Below, piece after piece: positions 36,875 to 46,523 of a DNA stretch of 64,000 bases. The translations under genes and the position numbers were made by a program. This stretch comes from Pyrococcus horikoshii OT3. GTDB taxonomy: Archaea > Methanobacteriota_B > Thermococci > Thermococcales > Thermococcaceae. The notes below the pieces were generated by a model. It did not search any database, had not been told where the DNA came from, and worked only from the letters and a program-made list of their open reading frames with translations. The stretch is taken from NCBI RefSeq assembly GCF_000011105.1, contig NC_000961.1, positions 1,226,662-1,290,661 on the forward strand, given 5' to 3'. Each line of letters opens with the position of its first letter. The stretch's first letter is position 1.

Positions 36875-38821
36875 TTGATAAAGAGAGAGACACAGGTCGA
36901 TCAGATACTAAGGGATATTAGGGCCGTAGTTAATCAAATGGTTCCAAAGGAAGCAAAAATAACGGAAATAGAGTTTGAGGGTCCCGAGTTGGTTATATAT
37001 GTAAAGAATCCAGAAGCTATAATGAAAGATGGGGAGCTAATAAAAGACCTGGCAAAGGTTTTGAAGAAAAGAATAAGCGTAAGGCCAGATCCGGAGGTTC
37101 TCCTACCTCCTGAAGAAGCTGAAAAGTTGATATTTGAGATAGTTCCAAAGGAAGCAGAGATTACCAACATAGCCTTTGATCCCTCAGTTGGGGAAGTCCT
37201 AATAGAGGCCAAAAAACCAGGCTTAGTTATAGGGAAAAATGGAGAAACACTTAGGCTTATCACTCAGAAAGTCAAATGGGCCCCTAAGGTTGTCAGAACG
37301 CCTCCTCTCCAAAGTCAGACCATCTACTCCATAAGGCAAATACTTCAAACGGAAAGTAAAGACAGGAGAAAATTCCTAAGACAAGTTGGGAGGAACATAT
37401 ATAGGAAGCCCGAATACAAGAGCAGATGGATTAGAATCACTGGACTTGGCGGATTTAGGGAGGTTGGTAGAAGTGCCCTTCTTGTGCAAACAGATGAGAG
37501 CTTCGTTCTCGTGGATTTTGGGGTAAATGTTGCTATGTTGAATGATCCATATAAAGCGTTTCCCCATTTCGACGCCCCAGAGTTTCAATACGTCCTGAGG
37601 GAAGGTTTGCTTGATGCGATAATAATCACTCATGCTCACCTTGATCACTGTGGAATGCTACCGTATCTGTTCAGGTATAACCTATTCGATGGCCCAATAT
37701 ATACAACCCCACCAACTAGGGATCTAATGGTTCTCCTACAAAAGGATTTCATAGAGATACAGCAGAGTAATGGGCAAGATCCACTTTACAGACCTAGAGA
37801 TATAAAGGAAGTTATAAAGCATACGATAACCTTAGACTATGGTGAAGTGAGGGATATCTCCCCAGATATTAGGTTAACCTTGCACAATGCTGGGCATATC
37901 CTGGGTTCCGCGATAGTACATCTACACATAGGGAACGGCCTTCACAATATAGCCATAACTGGGGACTTCAAGTTCATTCCAACTAGGCTTCTAGAGCCAG
38001 CGAATGCAAAGTTCCCAAGGCTGGAAACTCTCGTTATGGAATCAACCTATGGTGGAGCAAATGACATACAGATGCCGAGAGAAGAAGCCGAGAAAAGGTT
38101 AATTGAGGTAATCCATAATACGATAAAGAGGGGAGGAAAAGTCCTCATTCCAGCAATGGCCGTTGGAAGGGCCCAGGAGGTAATGATGGTTCTTGAAGAA
38201 TATGCAAGGATAGGGGGAATAGAGGTTCCAATATACCTAGATGGTATGATCTGGGAAGCTACGGCAATTCACACAGCGTATCCAGAGTACCTCAGTAGAA
38301 GACTAAGAGAGCAGATCTTCAAAGAAGGATATAACCCGTTCTTAAGTGAAATATTTCACCCCGTTGCGAACTCAAGGGAAAGGCAAGATATAATTGATAG
38401 CAATGAACCAGCGATAATAATAGCATCTTCTGGTATGTTAGTTGGTGGACCCAGCGTTGAGTACTTCAAACAGCTCGCTCCAGATCCAAAGAACAGCATA
38501 ATCTTCGTTAGCTACCAGGCGGAAGGAACCCTTGGAAGGCAAGTTCAGAGCGGAATTAGGGAAATTCCAATGGTTGGTGAGGAAGGGAGAACTGAAGTAA
38601 TAAAGGTTAATATGGAAGTTCACACAATCGACGGTTTCTCAGGTCATGCGGATAGGAGAGAGTTAATGAATTACGTAGCTAAGGTAAGACCGAGACCTGA
38701 AAGGATAATAACCGTTCACGGAGAACCACAAAAGTGCCTCGATTTAGCAACTAGCATACACAGAAAATTCGGAATATCAACGAGGGCCCCAAATAATTTA
38801 GACACCATAAGGTTGAGGTGA
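36875..38821 (+). CDS. aCPSF1/FttA, KH-domain beta-CASP ribonuclease
   Basis: About 648 aa. Two N-terminal KH domains (residues 1-145, including KPGLVIGKNGETLRLIT) precede a metallo-beta-lactamase core (IIITHAHLDHCGMLPYL, about 250; NAGHILGSAIVH, about 340; TGDFKF) and the beta-CASP insert (ESTYGGAND; IPAMAVGRAQEVMMVL), closing with DGFSGHADRREL. The family cleaves nascent RNA and terminates transcription in archaea. TTG at 36875 fits GGGAGGTGA 6 nt upstream; a GTG at 36866 (MTFLIKRE) overlaps that site. Confidence 0.94.
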   Translation: MIKRETQVDQILRDIRAVVNQMVPKEAKITEIEFEGPELVIYVKNPEAIMKDGELIKDLAKVLKKRISVRPDPEVLLPPEEAEKLIFEIVPKEAEITNIAFDPSVGEVLIEAKKPGLVIGKNGETLRLITQKVKWAPKVVRTPPLQSQTIYSIRQILQTESKDRRKFLRQVGRNIYRKPEYKSRWIRITGLGGFREVGRSALLVQTDESFVLVDFGVNVAMLNDPYKAFPHFDAPEFQYVLREGLLDAIIITHAHLDHCGMLPYLFRYNLFDGPIYTTPPTRDLMVLLQKDFIEIQQSNGQDPLYRPRDIKEVIKHTITLDYGEVRDISPDIRLTLHNAGHILGSAIVHLHIGNGLHNIAITGDFKFIPTRLLEPANAKFPRLETLVMESTYGGANDIQMPREEAEKRLIEVIHNTIKRGGKVLIPAMAVGRAQEVMMVLEEYARIGGIEVPIYLDGMIWEATAIHTAYPEYLSRRLREQIFKEGYNPFLSEIFHPVANSRERQDIIDSNEPAIIIASSGMLVGGPSVEYFKQLAPDPKNSIIFVSYQAEGTLGRQVQSGIREIPMVGEEGRTEVIKVNMEVHTIDGFSGHADRRELMNYVAKVRPRPERIITVHGEPQKCLDLATSIHRKFGISTRAPNNLDTIRLR

Positions 38822-38825
38822 CAGC

Positions 38826-40148
38826 ATGAAGTGCCCAAGATGTGGTAGGGAATACATATCTTCAATCCCACCTTTTTGTATCTGTGGGGAAGAGCTCGAG
38901 ATAACTTATGATTATTCCTCTGTAGACGTGAGAAAATGGAAAAGAAGAAATCCTGGGGTATGGAGATATAAAGAGCTTCTGCCAGAAGTTAAGAAGATCA
39001 TAACCCTACAAGAGGGAGGAACACCACTAATAAAGGCTAGGATAAGCGAGAAAATCAACGTTGATGTTTATATAAAAGATGAAACCAGAAATCCAACCGG
39101 CTCCTTTAGGGATAGGTTAGCCACAGTTGCAATCTCCTATGGTTTACCTTACGCATCAAATGGATTTATAGTTGCGAGTGATGGAAATGCAGCTGCTTCA
39201 GTCGCTGCTTACTCGGCAAGAGCTGAAAAGGAGTGCTTCGTAGTTGTTCCCAGGAAAGTTGATAAAGGAAAGCTAATTCAAATGATAGCCTTTGGAGCGA
39301 GGATAATACGCTATGGTGACAGCGTTGATGAAGCAATAGAATATGCAAGAGAGCTTTCAAAACTTAACGGCTTATACAATGTCACACCCGAGGATAATAT
39401 AATCGGACTTGAGGGTCAGAAGACGATAGCATTCGAACTTTGGGAGGAAATTAATCCAACGCATGTAATAGTCCCGACGGGAAGCGGGAGTTACATATAC
39501 TCGATATACAAGGGGTTCAAGGAACTCATCAAAATTGGAGTGCTAGAGAAGATGCCAAGATTAATTGCCGTTCAAACGGAGAGATGCAATCCTATAGCCG
39601 CTGAAATTTTGGGATTAAAAAAAGAATGTAAAGAAACTAAAGCTCTCGGATTATATGTGAAGAACCCGGTAATGAAGTCTAGAGTTATAAGGGCTATAAA
39701 GGAAAGTGGAGGAACAGCAGTTGTTGTAAATGAAAACGACATAATTACCGGGGAAAAGTTGCTAGCCAATGAAGGGATATTTGCGGAGCTTTCCTCGGCC
39801 GTTGTAATGCCCGCCCTATTAAGCCTAGTTGAAAAGGGAATAATTGAAAAAGGAGATAAAGTAGTTTTGGTTGTTACCGGTTCAGGACTCAAAATTGGTG
39901 AAGGGGGAAGAGAGAAATTCTCCATTGGTGGAACTAAGCTTGAGATTCTTAAAATCCTCGAGGAAAGAGAGATGTACGCCTATGAAATTTGGCAAGCACT
40001 AGGAAAACCCCTAAAGTATCAAGCCGTTCATCAGCATATAAAGGAATTACAAGAGTTAGGCCTCATAAAGGAGGCATATAGAAAGGGGAAGAGGATATAT
40101 TACAAGCTGACTGAGAGAGGTAGAAGGCTTATTGAAAATCTTGAGTAG
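38826..40148 (+). CDS. Threonine-synthase-like protein with Lys-to-Arg change and C-terminal winged helix
   Basis: 440 aa. An N-terminal zinc ribbon (CPRCGREY...CICGEEL) and a fold-type II PLP domain (residues 30-360; VASDGNAAASVAAYSA, VPTGSGSYIYSIYKG phosphate loop, LVVTGSGLKIGE) are followed by a winged-helix domain (EILKILEEREMYAYEIWQAL... KGKRIYYKLTERGRRLIE; about 368-440). The PLP Schiff-base motif, normally SFKDR, reads NPTGSFRDRLA: codon AGG in place of lysine. Synthase activity is therefore doubtful; a ligand-sensing regulator is a better guess. It follows aCPSF1 by 4 nt. Confidence 0.85.
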   Translation: MKCPRCGREYISSIPPFCICGEELEITYDYSSVDVRKWKRRNPGVWRYKELLPEVKKIITLQEGGTPLIKARISEKINVDVYIKDETRNPTGSFRDRLATVAISYGLPYASNGFIVASDGNAAASVAAYSARAEKECFVVVPRKVDKGKLIQMIAFGARIIRYGDSVDEAIEYARELSKLNGLYNVTPEDNIIGLEGQKTIAFELWEEINPTHVIVPTGSGSYIYSIYKGFKELIKIGVLEKMPRLIAVQTERCNPIAAEILGLKKECKETKALGLYVKNPVMKSRVIRAIKESGGTAVVVNENDIITGEKLLANEGIFAELSSAVVMPALLSLVEKGIIEKGDKVVLVVTGSGLKIGEGGREKFSIGGTKLEILKILEEREMYAYEIWQALGKPLKYQAVHQHIKELQELGLIKEAYRKGKRIYYKLTERGRRLIENLE

Positions 40149-40158
40149 AGGGTGGTGA

Positions 40159-40839
<681 letters not shown>

Positions 40840-40906
40840 GCTTATTGTTTCACCTTGAAGATGCTTAAAAATCAGTGGTGTATCATTTTGATCATAAAAC
40901 ATTCAA

Positions 40907-40943
40907 AAACATCTCTCTAATTCCCTTATTTTTTGAGATGTTT
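40907..40943. repeat. 9-bp perfect inverted repeat in the pyrH to ABC-importer gap
   Basis: AAACATCTC (40907-40915) and GAGATGTTT (40935-40943) are exact reverse complements around a 19-nt T-rich loop. The gap 40840-41089 otherwise holds no ORF with a ribosome binding site. It could be a terminator hairpin for pyrH or an operator for the importer. Confidence 0.45.
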
Positions 40944-41021
40944 AACCTAGTGTAAATGAACTTCATAATTTTATTACTAATTGTTATAATTTGGATCTTC
41001 TATTTTCCACAAAGTGAACCA

Positions 41022-41086
41022 AGATCGAAAAGCTTATTAGCGAGGTGCCTGGTTATATCTCTTTGGATAACCTTCCCTGGTGATGT
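41022..41086 (+). promoter_or_regulatory. Promoter and leader hairpin of the family-5 importer
   Basis: gatcgaaaagcttattag (about 41023-41040) is a BRE/TATA candidate. GGTTAT (41051-41056) and ATAACC (41067-41072) form a perfect 6-bp stem with a 10-nt loop, ending 6 nt before the GGTGAT ribosome binding site (41079-41084). Confidence 0.45.
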
Positions 41087-41089
41087 AAG

Positions 41090-43255
41090 ATGAATAGGGC
41101 CTTGCTAAGCCTTCTATTAGTTGGAGTACTAGTTTTAGGAACCATGGCAAGTGGTTGTATTGGAGGGGGTACACAGACTCAATCACCAACCCAAACTCAA
41201 TCACCAACTCAGACACAGTCTCCAACTCAAACCGGTTCTCCAACCCAGACACAGTCCCCCACTCAAACCCAGGCTCCCCAAGGTGTAACTAAGGCAATAC
41301 TCGAACTTGATAAGGTTACGGTAGTTGATACCGGAACTGCAATAGTTGTGGTCGGTCCAAAGGGAGCACAGCCAAAGGTTCAAATACCAAGTGGTAAGAA
41401 GGTTATTAAGATAACCTACGAAGTAGATGAAGCTAATACTCCATCTGTTAAGAAGTTAATGGAAGAGGGACAGGGATTTGGTGCAATAGACCCAGCATTC
41501 TTTAGGGATACTAATGTTGATGCTCTAGTCATTGCGGCTAGAAGGGAGACGAATCCTGAGATTAGAACTGAAATATTCAAGGCCCTTTACATCCTCGGAA
41601 ACTACTACATTCCTGAAGTTATCCTGGGCCAGAACAGACAGCTACGTGTTTACTGGGACTGGGTTAAGGGAAGATACTATCACCCAACCCTCGCAGAGAG
41701 ATATGACTTACTCTGGGAAGACAAGAATGCTCCCGTAGTGGATACGGGAATTGGAGATTACAAGAACGATCCTGAGACGTACGTTATAGCAACCTTCGGA
41801 TGGCCAGAGAGCTTTGACCCGGCATGGACGTACGAAACCTTCGGATGGGAGATATGGCACGAGATCGGTGATACGTTAGTTACCTACTGGAAAGAAGAAA
41901 CTAAAGAGGTAACTCCAGACCTTGCAGTAGCCTGGGCTCACAACAAGGAAGGTACCGAGTGGTACTTCGTCATTAGAGGAGGAGTAAAGGCTTACGATCC
42001 ATGGCACGGTAAGACATACCCAATTGATGCTACCGATGTACTCTTCAGCTTCTGGCGTGTCGCTAGGTTAGGTCACTCAGTTAGCTGGATGGTCACAACG
42101 TTCATGAACGTCTCAGCTTCCCAAGCCCTTACCGAGGATGAGTTCAACGAATACTTGAAGAGCCACCCACTAATAGCAGAATACCATGGTAAGACTGCTG
42201 AGGTTAAGTCCCTACAAGAGTTATTGAACTTCTTCGGATACAAAGGAAAGACAGCAGGAGTATTCAAACTAGTCCTACCACACCCATACGCAGCAATTCT
42301 AAATGTAGTAGCAGATCCATTCCTGAGCGTCGTTCCTATGGAGTATCTACTTGGTGACAAGTACGAGGAAGCATTGAAGGCTAGCGACTATGGTAAGAAG
42401 CCCGATGCCTGGAAAGCTTACGTACAGAAGGGTTCAACAGATGCAACACACCAATTAATGCACAAGTACCCTGTTGGTACCGGGCCATTCTACATTAAGG
42501 ACTACCAGGAGAACAGCTACATAGTCCTAGAATACAACCCATACTATTGGAACGCAACTAGCAACCCAGGACACAAGAGGGTTATCTACATAATCAACAG
42601 TGATGCAGTCTCAAGAGTTCAGCTATTCCTTACCGGAACGGCTGACGTAGCTGCAATACCAACGGACAAGATCGAGGATGTAAAGGGTAAGACCCTCAAT
42701 AACTACAAGGTTGTAGTTAAGACCGACATATTACTACCGGTACTAACCTTCATAGTCTTCAACACCCAGAAGGAGCCCTTCGACAACGTTAAAGTTAGAC
42801 AAGCCCTAGCTTACGCGATTCCATATGAACAGATCGCTAAGGTCGTGTATAATGGATTACTCGAGAGGAACTGGGGACCAATACCAAAGCCATGGCCTGG
42901 ATACACGGAGTACGGAATAATCAAGTATGATTACAACATAGCAAAAGCCAAACAAATGCTACAGGAGGCAGGAATAGATCCAAGCAAGTACTCGATTAAG
43001 CTAATCTACAACGCTGGTAACACCAACCGTGAGAAGATAATGACACTAATCCAGAACATATGGAGCCAGCTAGGATTCCAGGTTACCGTGGAGAGCTATG
43101 AGTGGCCAGTATATCTCTCAAAGACCGAACATGGAGACTACGATGTCTACGTCGTCGGTTGGGTCCCAGACTACCTCGATTCAGACAACTGGGTTGGTCC
43201 ATTCCTCTACGGTGCAACGAAGTTCAAAGAGTTGAATATTGAAGTATCCAGCTGA
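41090..43255 (+). CDS. Family-5 substrate-binding lipoprotein of ABC importer
   Basis: 721 aa. Signal peptide with lipobox MASG|C (Cys23), then a glycosylation-prone linker of repeated SPTQTQ units (about residues 29-66). The binding domain shows family-5 features: TFGWPESFDPAWTYETFGW (about 235), PVGTGPFYIKDYQENSYIVLEYNPYYW (about 462) and DNVKVRQALAYAIPYEQIAK (about 565). It binds peptides or oligosaccharides outside the cell; the ligand cannot be decided. The protein ends soon after DYLDSDNWVGPFLYG, so the usual closing segment of many homologues is missing. Confidence 0.88.
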   Translation: MNRALLSLLLVGVLVLGTMASGCIGGGTQTQSPTQTQSPTQTQSPTQTGSPTQTQSPTQTQAPQGVTKAILELDKVTVVDTGTAIVVVGPKGAQPKVQIPSGKKVIKITYEVDEANTPSVKKLMEEGQGFGAIDPAFFRDTNVDALVIAARRETNPEIRTEIFKALYILGNYYIPEVILGQNRQLRVYWDWVKGRYYHPTLAERYDLLWEDKNAPVVDTGIGDYKNDPETYVIATFGWPESFDPAWTYETFGWEIWHEIGDTLVTYWKEETKEVTPDLAVAWAHNKEGTEWYFVIRGGVKAYDPWHGKTYPIDATDVLFSFWRVARLGHSVSWMVTTFMNVSASQALTEDEFNEYLKSHPLIAEYHGKTAEVKSLQELLNFFGYKGKTAGVFKLVLPHPYAAILNVVADPFLSVVPMEYLLGDKYEEALKASDYGKKPDAWKAYVQKGSTDATHQLMHKYPVGTGPFYIKDYQENSYIVLEYNPYYWNATSNPGHKRVIYIINSDAVSRVQLFLTGTADVAAIPTDKIEDVKGKTLNNYKVVVKTDILLPVLTFIVFNTQKEPFDNVKVRQALAYAIPYEQIAKVVYNGLLERNWGPIPKPWPGYTEYGIIKYDYNIAKAKQMLQEAGIDPSKYSIKLIYNAGNTNREKIMTLIQNIWSQLGFQVTVESYEWPVYLSKTEHGDYDVYVVGWVPDYLDSDNWVGPFLYGATKFKELNIEVSS
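41166..41280 (+). repeat. Tandem 18-nt coding repeats for the SPTQTQ linker
   Basis: About six imperfect copies of an 18-nt unit (variants of tcaccaacccaaactcaa) encode the Ser-Pro-Thr-Gln-Thr-Gln linker between the lipid anchor and the binding domain. Copy number is likely to vary between strains. Confidence 0.75.
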
Positions 43256-43285
43256 TAATCTTTCTTCTCTCTTTTCTTTATTGCC
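43256..43285 (+). terminator. Pyrimidine-rich terminator or attenuator after the binding protein
   Basis: taatctttcttctctctttt follows the stop. A new TATA-like aaaatttttatttatg (about 43299-43314) precedes the permease genes, so binding protein and permeases may be transcribed at different levels. Confidence 0.45.
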
Positions 43286-43372
43286 CTTATTTAAACACCA
43301 AAATTTTTATTTATGCGATAATATAATTCTCAAACGATGTTATAGAACAAGAATGTACAAGGAGGGGCAAAT

Positions 43373-44371
43373 ATGGCTAATTTAAAGAAGTTCCTTATAA
43401 GGAGGTTACTAACTTTCATCCCTACAATTATTGGAGTTACCTTAATAGTATTCCTAATTGCTTATAAAATCCCAGCGGATCCCGCAAAGGCTTGGGCCGG
43501 GGGAGAAAAAGCTACTCAACAGGCTATAGAGCTCATAAAGAAAATGTATCATCTAGATAGACCTTGGTACGATCAATATGTATTTCTCATTAAAGGATTA
43601 ATTGCAAATACGATAATCGATCCTAGAACCTCGAATCCAATAATGTACGACGTAGGAAAAAGGTTTCCAGTGACGTTGCAACTTGCAATAATAGCATTCA
43701 TATTCATACTTATAATTGGAATACCCCTCGGAATAATCTCAGCACTGAAAAGGAATACATGGGTTGACACCGTGGTTAGGATATTCGCCCTGCTTGGAGT
43801 TTCAACGCCAGCCTTCTGGCTAGGTTACCTAATGATATACATATTCTTCGTCAAGTACAAGGTAACCACAATCGCGGGAGTTCCTCCAATGCCAAAGCCG
43901 ATAACTTACGTCCCGATGATAGATGCCCTACTAAGAGGAAACTTCGACCTATTCAAGCAACACTTAGCTAGATTCTGGTTACCAGGATTCACACTTGGAT
44001 TCCTGGGTATGGGCGTTACAGCAAGGTTCGTAAGGAACAGCTTCCTGGAAGCGTTAAGCTCCGACTACGTTCTATTCCTGAAGGCCAAGGGAGTTCCAAA
44101 AATGAGGGTCTACAGGCATGCACTAAAGAATGCCCTGGTTCCAATAGTCACGGTTCTTGGTTTACAATTTGGAGGTCTTTTAGGAGGTACACCAATTACT
44201 GAGACCGTCTTTGGACTTCCTGGAATGGGAAGCTATGCAGTTCAATCAATACAGAACTTAGATTTCCCCGTAGTCATTGCAATTACCTTCATCTACGCAA
44301 TAATCTACGTGACGATAAACCTGATTGTAGATGTGCTATACGCTATAATCGATCCTAGGGTGAGGTACTGA
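43373..44371 (+). CDS. ABC importer permease, DppB type
   Basis: 332 aa, six spans. FLIRRLLTFIPTIIGVTLIVFLI is the typical DppB first span; the EAA-loop region is LEALSSDYVLFLKAKGVPKMRVYRHALKNALVP (about residue 224). It pairs with the DppC-type permease 11 nt downstream. GGAGGGG lies upstream of the ATG. Together with the binding protein and two ATPases it completes a five-part importer. Confidence 0.93.
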   Translation: MANLKKFLIRRLLTFIPTIIGVTLIVFLIAYKIPADPAKAWAGGEKATQQAIELIKKMYHLDRPWYDQYVFLIKGLIANTIIDPRTSNPIMYDVGKRFPVTLQLAIIAFIFILIIGIPLGIISALKRNTWVDTVVRIFALLGVSTPAFWLGYLMIYIFFVKYKVTTIAGVPPMPKPITYVPMIDALLRGNFDLFKQHLARFWLPGFTLGFLGMGVTARFVRNSFLEALSSDYVLFLKAKGVPKMRVYRHALKNALVPIVTVLGLQFGGLLGGTPITETVFGLPGMGSYAVQSIQNLDFPVVIAITFIYAIIYVTINLIVDVLYAIIDPRVRY

Positions 44372-44382
44372 GGTGATTAATC

Positions 44383-45540
44383 ATGCAAGAGGAGTATAAA
44401 AAGACAATACTCGATAAAACCGCGGATAAGCTAGTTTACGGCCTTGGAAAATTCATCAGCCTATTTAAAAAGGATTGGATGGAAAAGAACAGATCAAGAT
44501 TAGAAGAATGGAGATTAATGCTCTACGCTTTAAATAGATCTCCTCCCGCGTTAATTGGTTTATTCTTGGTTATAATCTTCATATTCCTCGGAATATTCGG
44601 ACCTTATCTAGCCCCTTGGAAATACAACTTCTTCCCAACGCTTTACACATCACATTATGATCAGGTATATCTAGTGCCACCAGGGAGTAAAGCAGTCCTA
44701 GACTTTTACAATAACACCGTAATAACGTATCCCTTAGGGTCAGATCACTACGGAAGGGACCTTCTAAGTCTAATCCTTCAGGGAGCTAGGACAAGCTTTG
44801 TAATCTCAATAATAGTTATTTCACTTGGAGTTCCATTGGGAATAATCCTTGGATTAATAGCTGGATATTACGGTGGAAAAATAGACGAACTTATTATGCG
44901 TACTACGGATATGTTCCTAGCTTTTCCGGCATTAATCCTTGCAATAGCTTTCTCTGCGGTCTTACCAGACAGATTACAGGCCTTCATTTCGAGCCATGAA
45001 ATTATTGAGAAGATAGTGTTAGCAATATTTGCCCTCGACCAGAGAGAAGCCGGTAACCTGGGTAGACTTCTAGCTGTAATAGTGGCAATGATCATAGTAT
45101 GGTGGCCCGGGTACGCTAGAATAACGAGGGGATCAACCCTAACAGAAAGGGAAAAACTTTATGTTGAAGCTGCAAGAGCGGTGGGATTACCCACAAGGAC
45201 AATACTATTTAAGCATATCTTACCCAACATAATTGGACCAATACTAGTTTACATAACCTTAGACTTCGGTGGAGTCGTACTAATGGAAGCAGGCCTAAGT
45301 TTCCTGGGCTTAGGTGCCGTCCCACCCATAGCAGATTGGGGTAGAATAGTTTACGACGGAGCTCAGTACTTCCCAAGATGCTGGTGGCTCGTCTTCTATC
45401 CTGGACTGATAGTGTTGCTAACTGCGTTAGGCTGGAACCTTCTTGGTGATGGATTGAGAGACATCCTGGATCCAAGGACTAGGAGAAGCATAGAGTTCAA
45501 GGTTAAGAAGGGAAAGAAGGAGGGTGAGGAAAGTGCCTGA
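44383..45540 (+). CDS. ABC importer permease, DppC type
   Basis: 385 aa. A cytoplasmic N-terminus of about 55 residues precedes the first span (PALIGLFLVIIFIFLGIFGPYLAPW). YPLGSDHYGRDLLSLILQGARTS is the DppC signature, and the EAA loop is REKLYVEAARAVGLPTRTILFKHILPNI (about residue 255). It ends in a Lys-rich tail that overlaps the next gene by 8 nt, so translation is coupled to the first ATPase. Confidence 0.93.
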   Translation: MQEEYKKTILDKTADKLVYGLGKFISLFKKDWMEKNRSRLEEWRLMLYALNRSPPALIGLFLVIIFIFLGIFGPYLAPWKYNFFPTLYTSHYDQVYLVPPGSKAVLDFYNNTVITYPLGSDHYGRDLLSLILQGARTSFVISIIVISLGVPLGIILGLIAGYYGGKIDELIMRTTDMFLAFPALILAIAFSAVLPDRLQAFISSHEIIEKIVLAIFALDQREAGNLGRLLAVIVAMIIVWWPGYARITRGSTLTEREKLYVEAARAVGLPTRTILFKHILPNIIGPILVYITLDFGGVVLMEAGLSFLGLGAVPPIADWGRIVYDGAQYFPRCWWLVFYPGLIVLLTALGWNLLGDGLRDILDPRTRRSIEFKVKKGKKEGEESA

Positions 45541-46513
45541 GCCTATTTTACAGGTTAGGGATCTTACCGTTCACTTTTACACTTATGCTGGAATAGTTAA
45601 GGCCATTGAAAAAGTATCATTTGATGTATATAAGGGAGAAACGTTCGCGTTAGTGGGAGAAACCGGATGTGGGAAGAGCGTAACATCAAGGGCCATAACC
45701 CAACTCATTGAGAGCCCAGGAAGAATAGTTGGTGGCCAGGTGCTATATTATAGGGAAGATGGTAGCGTAGTTGATCTGCTAAAGCTGAGTGAGGAGGAGA
45801 TAAGGAAAATAAGGGGAAATGAAATAGCCTACATATTCCAGGATCCACACTCGTCTCTCGATCCACTCTACACAGTCGGATACCAGATAGCAGAGGCCAT
45901 GGAAGTCCATGGAAAGATAAAGAACATAAAGGAGGGAATTAAAAAAGCCGTTGATATCCTCAAGTCTGTTCTCATCCCGGATCCACAGAGGAGGGTTAAC
46001 AACTACCCACACGAGCTCTCAGGTGGAATGAAACAGAGGGTTGTTATTGGAATTGGACTCTCAAACAATCCGAGAATACTAATAGCCGATGAGCCAACAA
46101 CGGCTCTAGACGTTACAGTTCAAGCCCAGATACTCGATCTTATAAACCAGCTAAAGGAGAAGTACAAAGCAACTGTAATTTTAATCACCCACAACTTGGG
46201 AGTAGTTGCGGAGACGGCTGATAGAGTAGCGGTTATGTACGCCGGAAAGATCGTAGAAATCGGTACCGTTGACCAGATATTCAAGAATCCACTTCACCCA
46301 TACACCCAAGGACTTCTTAGGGCAGTTCCTAACCCACTAACTAAGATAGAGAAGCTAGAAGCAATTCCAGGAACTGTTCCAAACTTGATTAACCCACCGA
46401 GCGGCTGTAGATTCCATCCAAGGTGTCCAAAAGCCATGGATATTTGCAAGCAGAAGGTGCCTGAGCTAAAGGAAATTGAACCAGGTCACTTTGTAGCATG
46501 CCACCTTTACTGA
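45533..46513 (+). CDS. ABC importer ATPase, DppD type
   Basis: About 326 aa. Walker A GETGCGKSVTSRAI (about residue 39), signature LSGGMKQRVVIGIGLS (about 159), Walker B ILIADEPTTALDVTVQAQ (about 178) and switch LITHNLGVVAE. The C-terminal oligopeptide-transporter extension carries the iron-sulfur-type cysteines GCRFHPRCPKAMDICKQK and FVACH. GTG at 45533 is chosen because GGAGGGTG lies 6 nt upstream. Confidence 0.93.
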   Translation: MPEPILQVRDLTVHFYTYAGIVKAIEKVSFDVYKGETFALVGETGCGKSVTSRAITQLIESPGRIVGGQVLYYREDGSVVDLLKLSEEEIRKIRGNEIAYIFQDPHSSLDPLYTVGYQIAEAMEVHGKIKNIKEGIKKAVDILKSVLIPDPQRRVNNYPHELSGGMKQRVVIGIGLSNNPRILIADEPTTALDVTVQAQILDLINQLKEKYKATVILITHNLGVVAETADRVAVMYAGKIVEIGTVDQIFKNPLHPYTQGLLRAVPNPLTKIEKLEAIPGTVPNLINPPSGCRFHPRCPKAMDICKQKVPELKEIEPGHFVACHLY

Positions 46514-46523
46514 GGTGATGTTC

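Noticed and set aside
41166-41280. CRISPR-like repeats
   Set aside because: The repeats are adjacent, in frame and encode a Ser/Pro/Thr/Gln linker; there are no spacers and no cas genes.
43256-43372. Frameshift at the end of the binding protein that would restore a longer C-terminus
   Set aside because: No other frame after 43255 continues with family-like sequence; the stop is followed by a pyrimidine-rich terminator and a new promoter.
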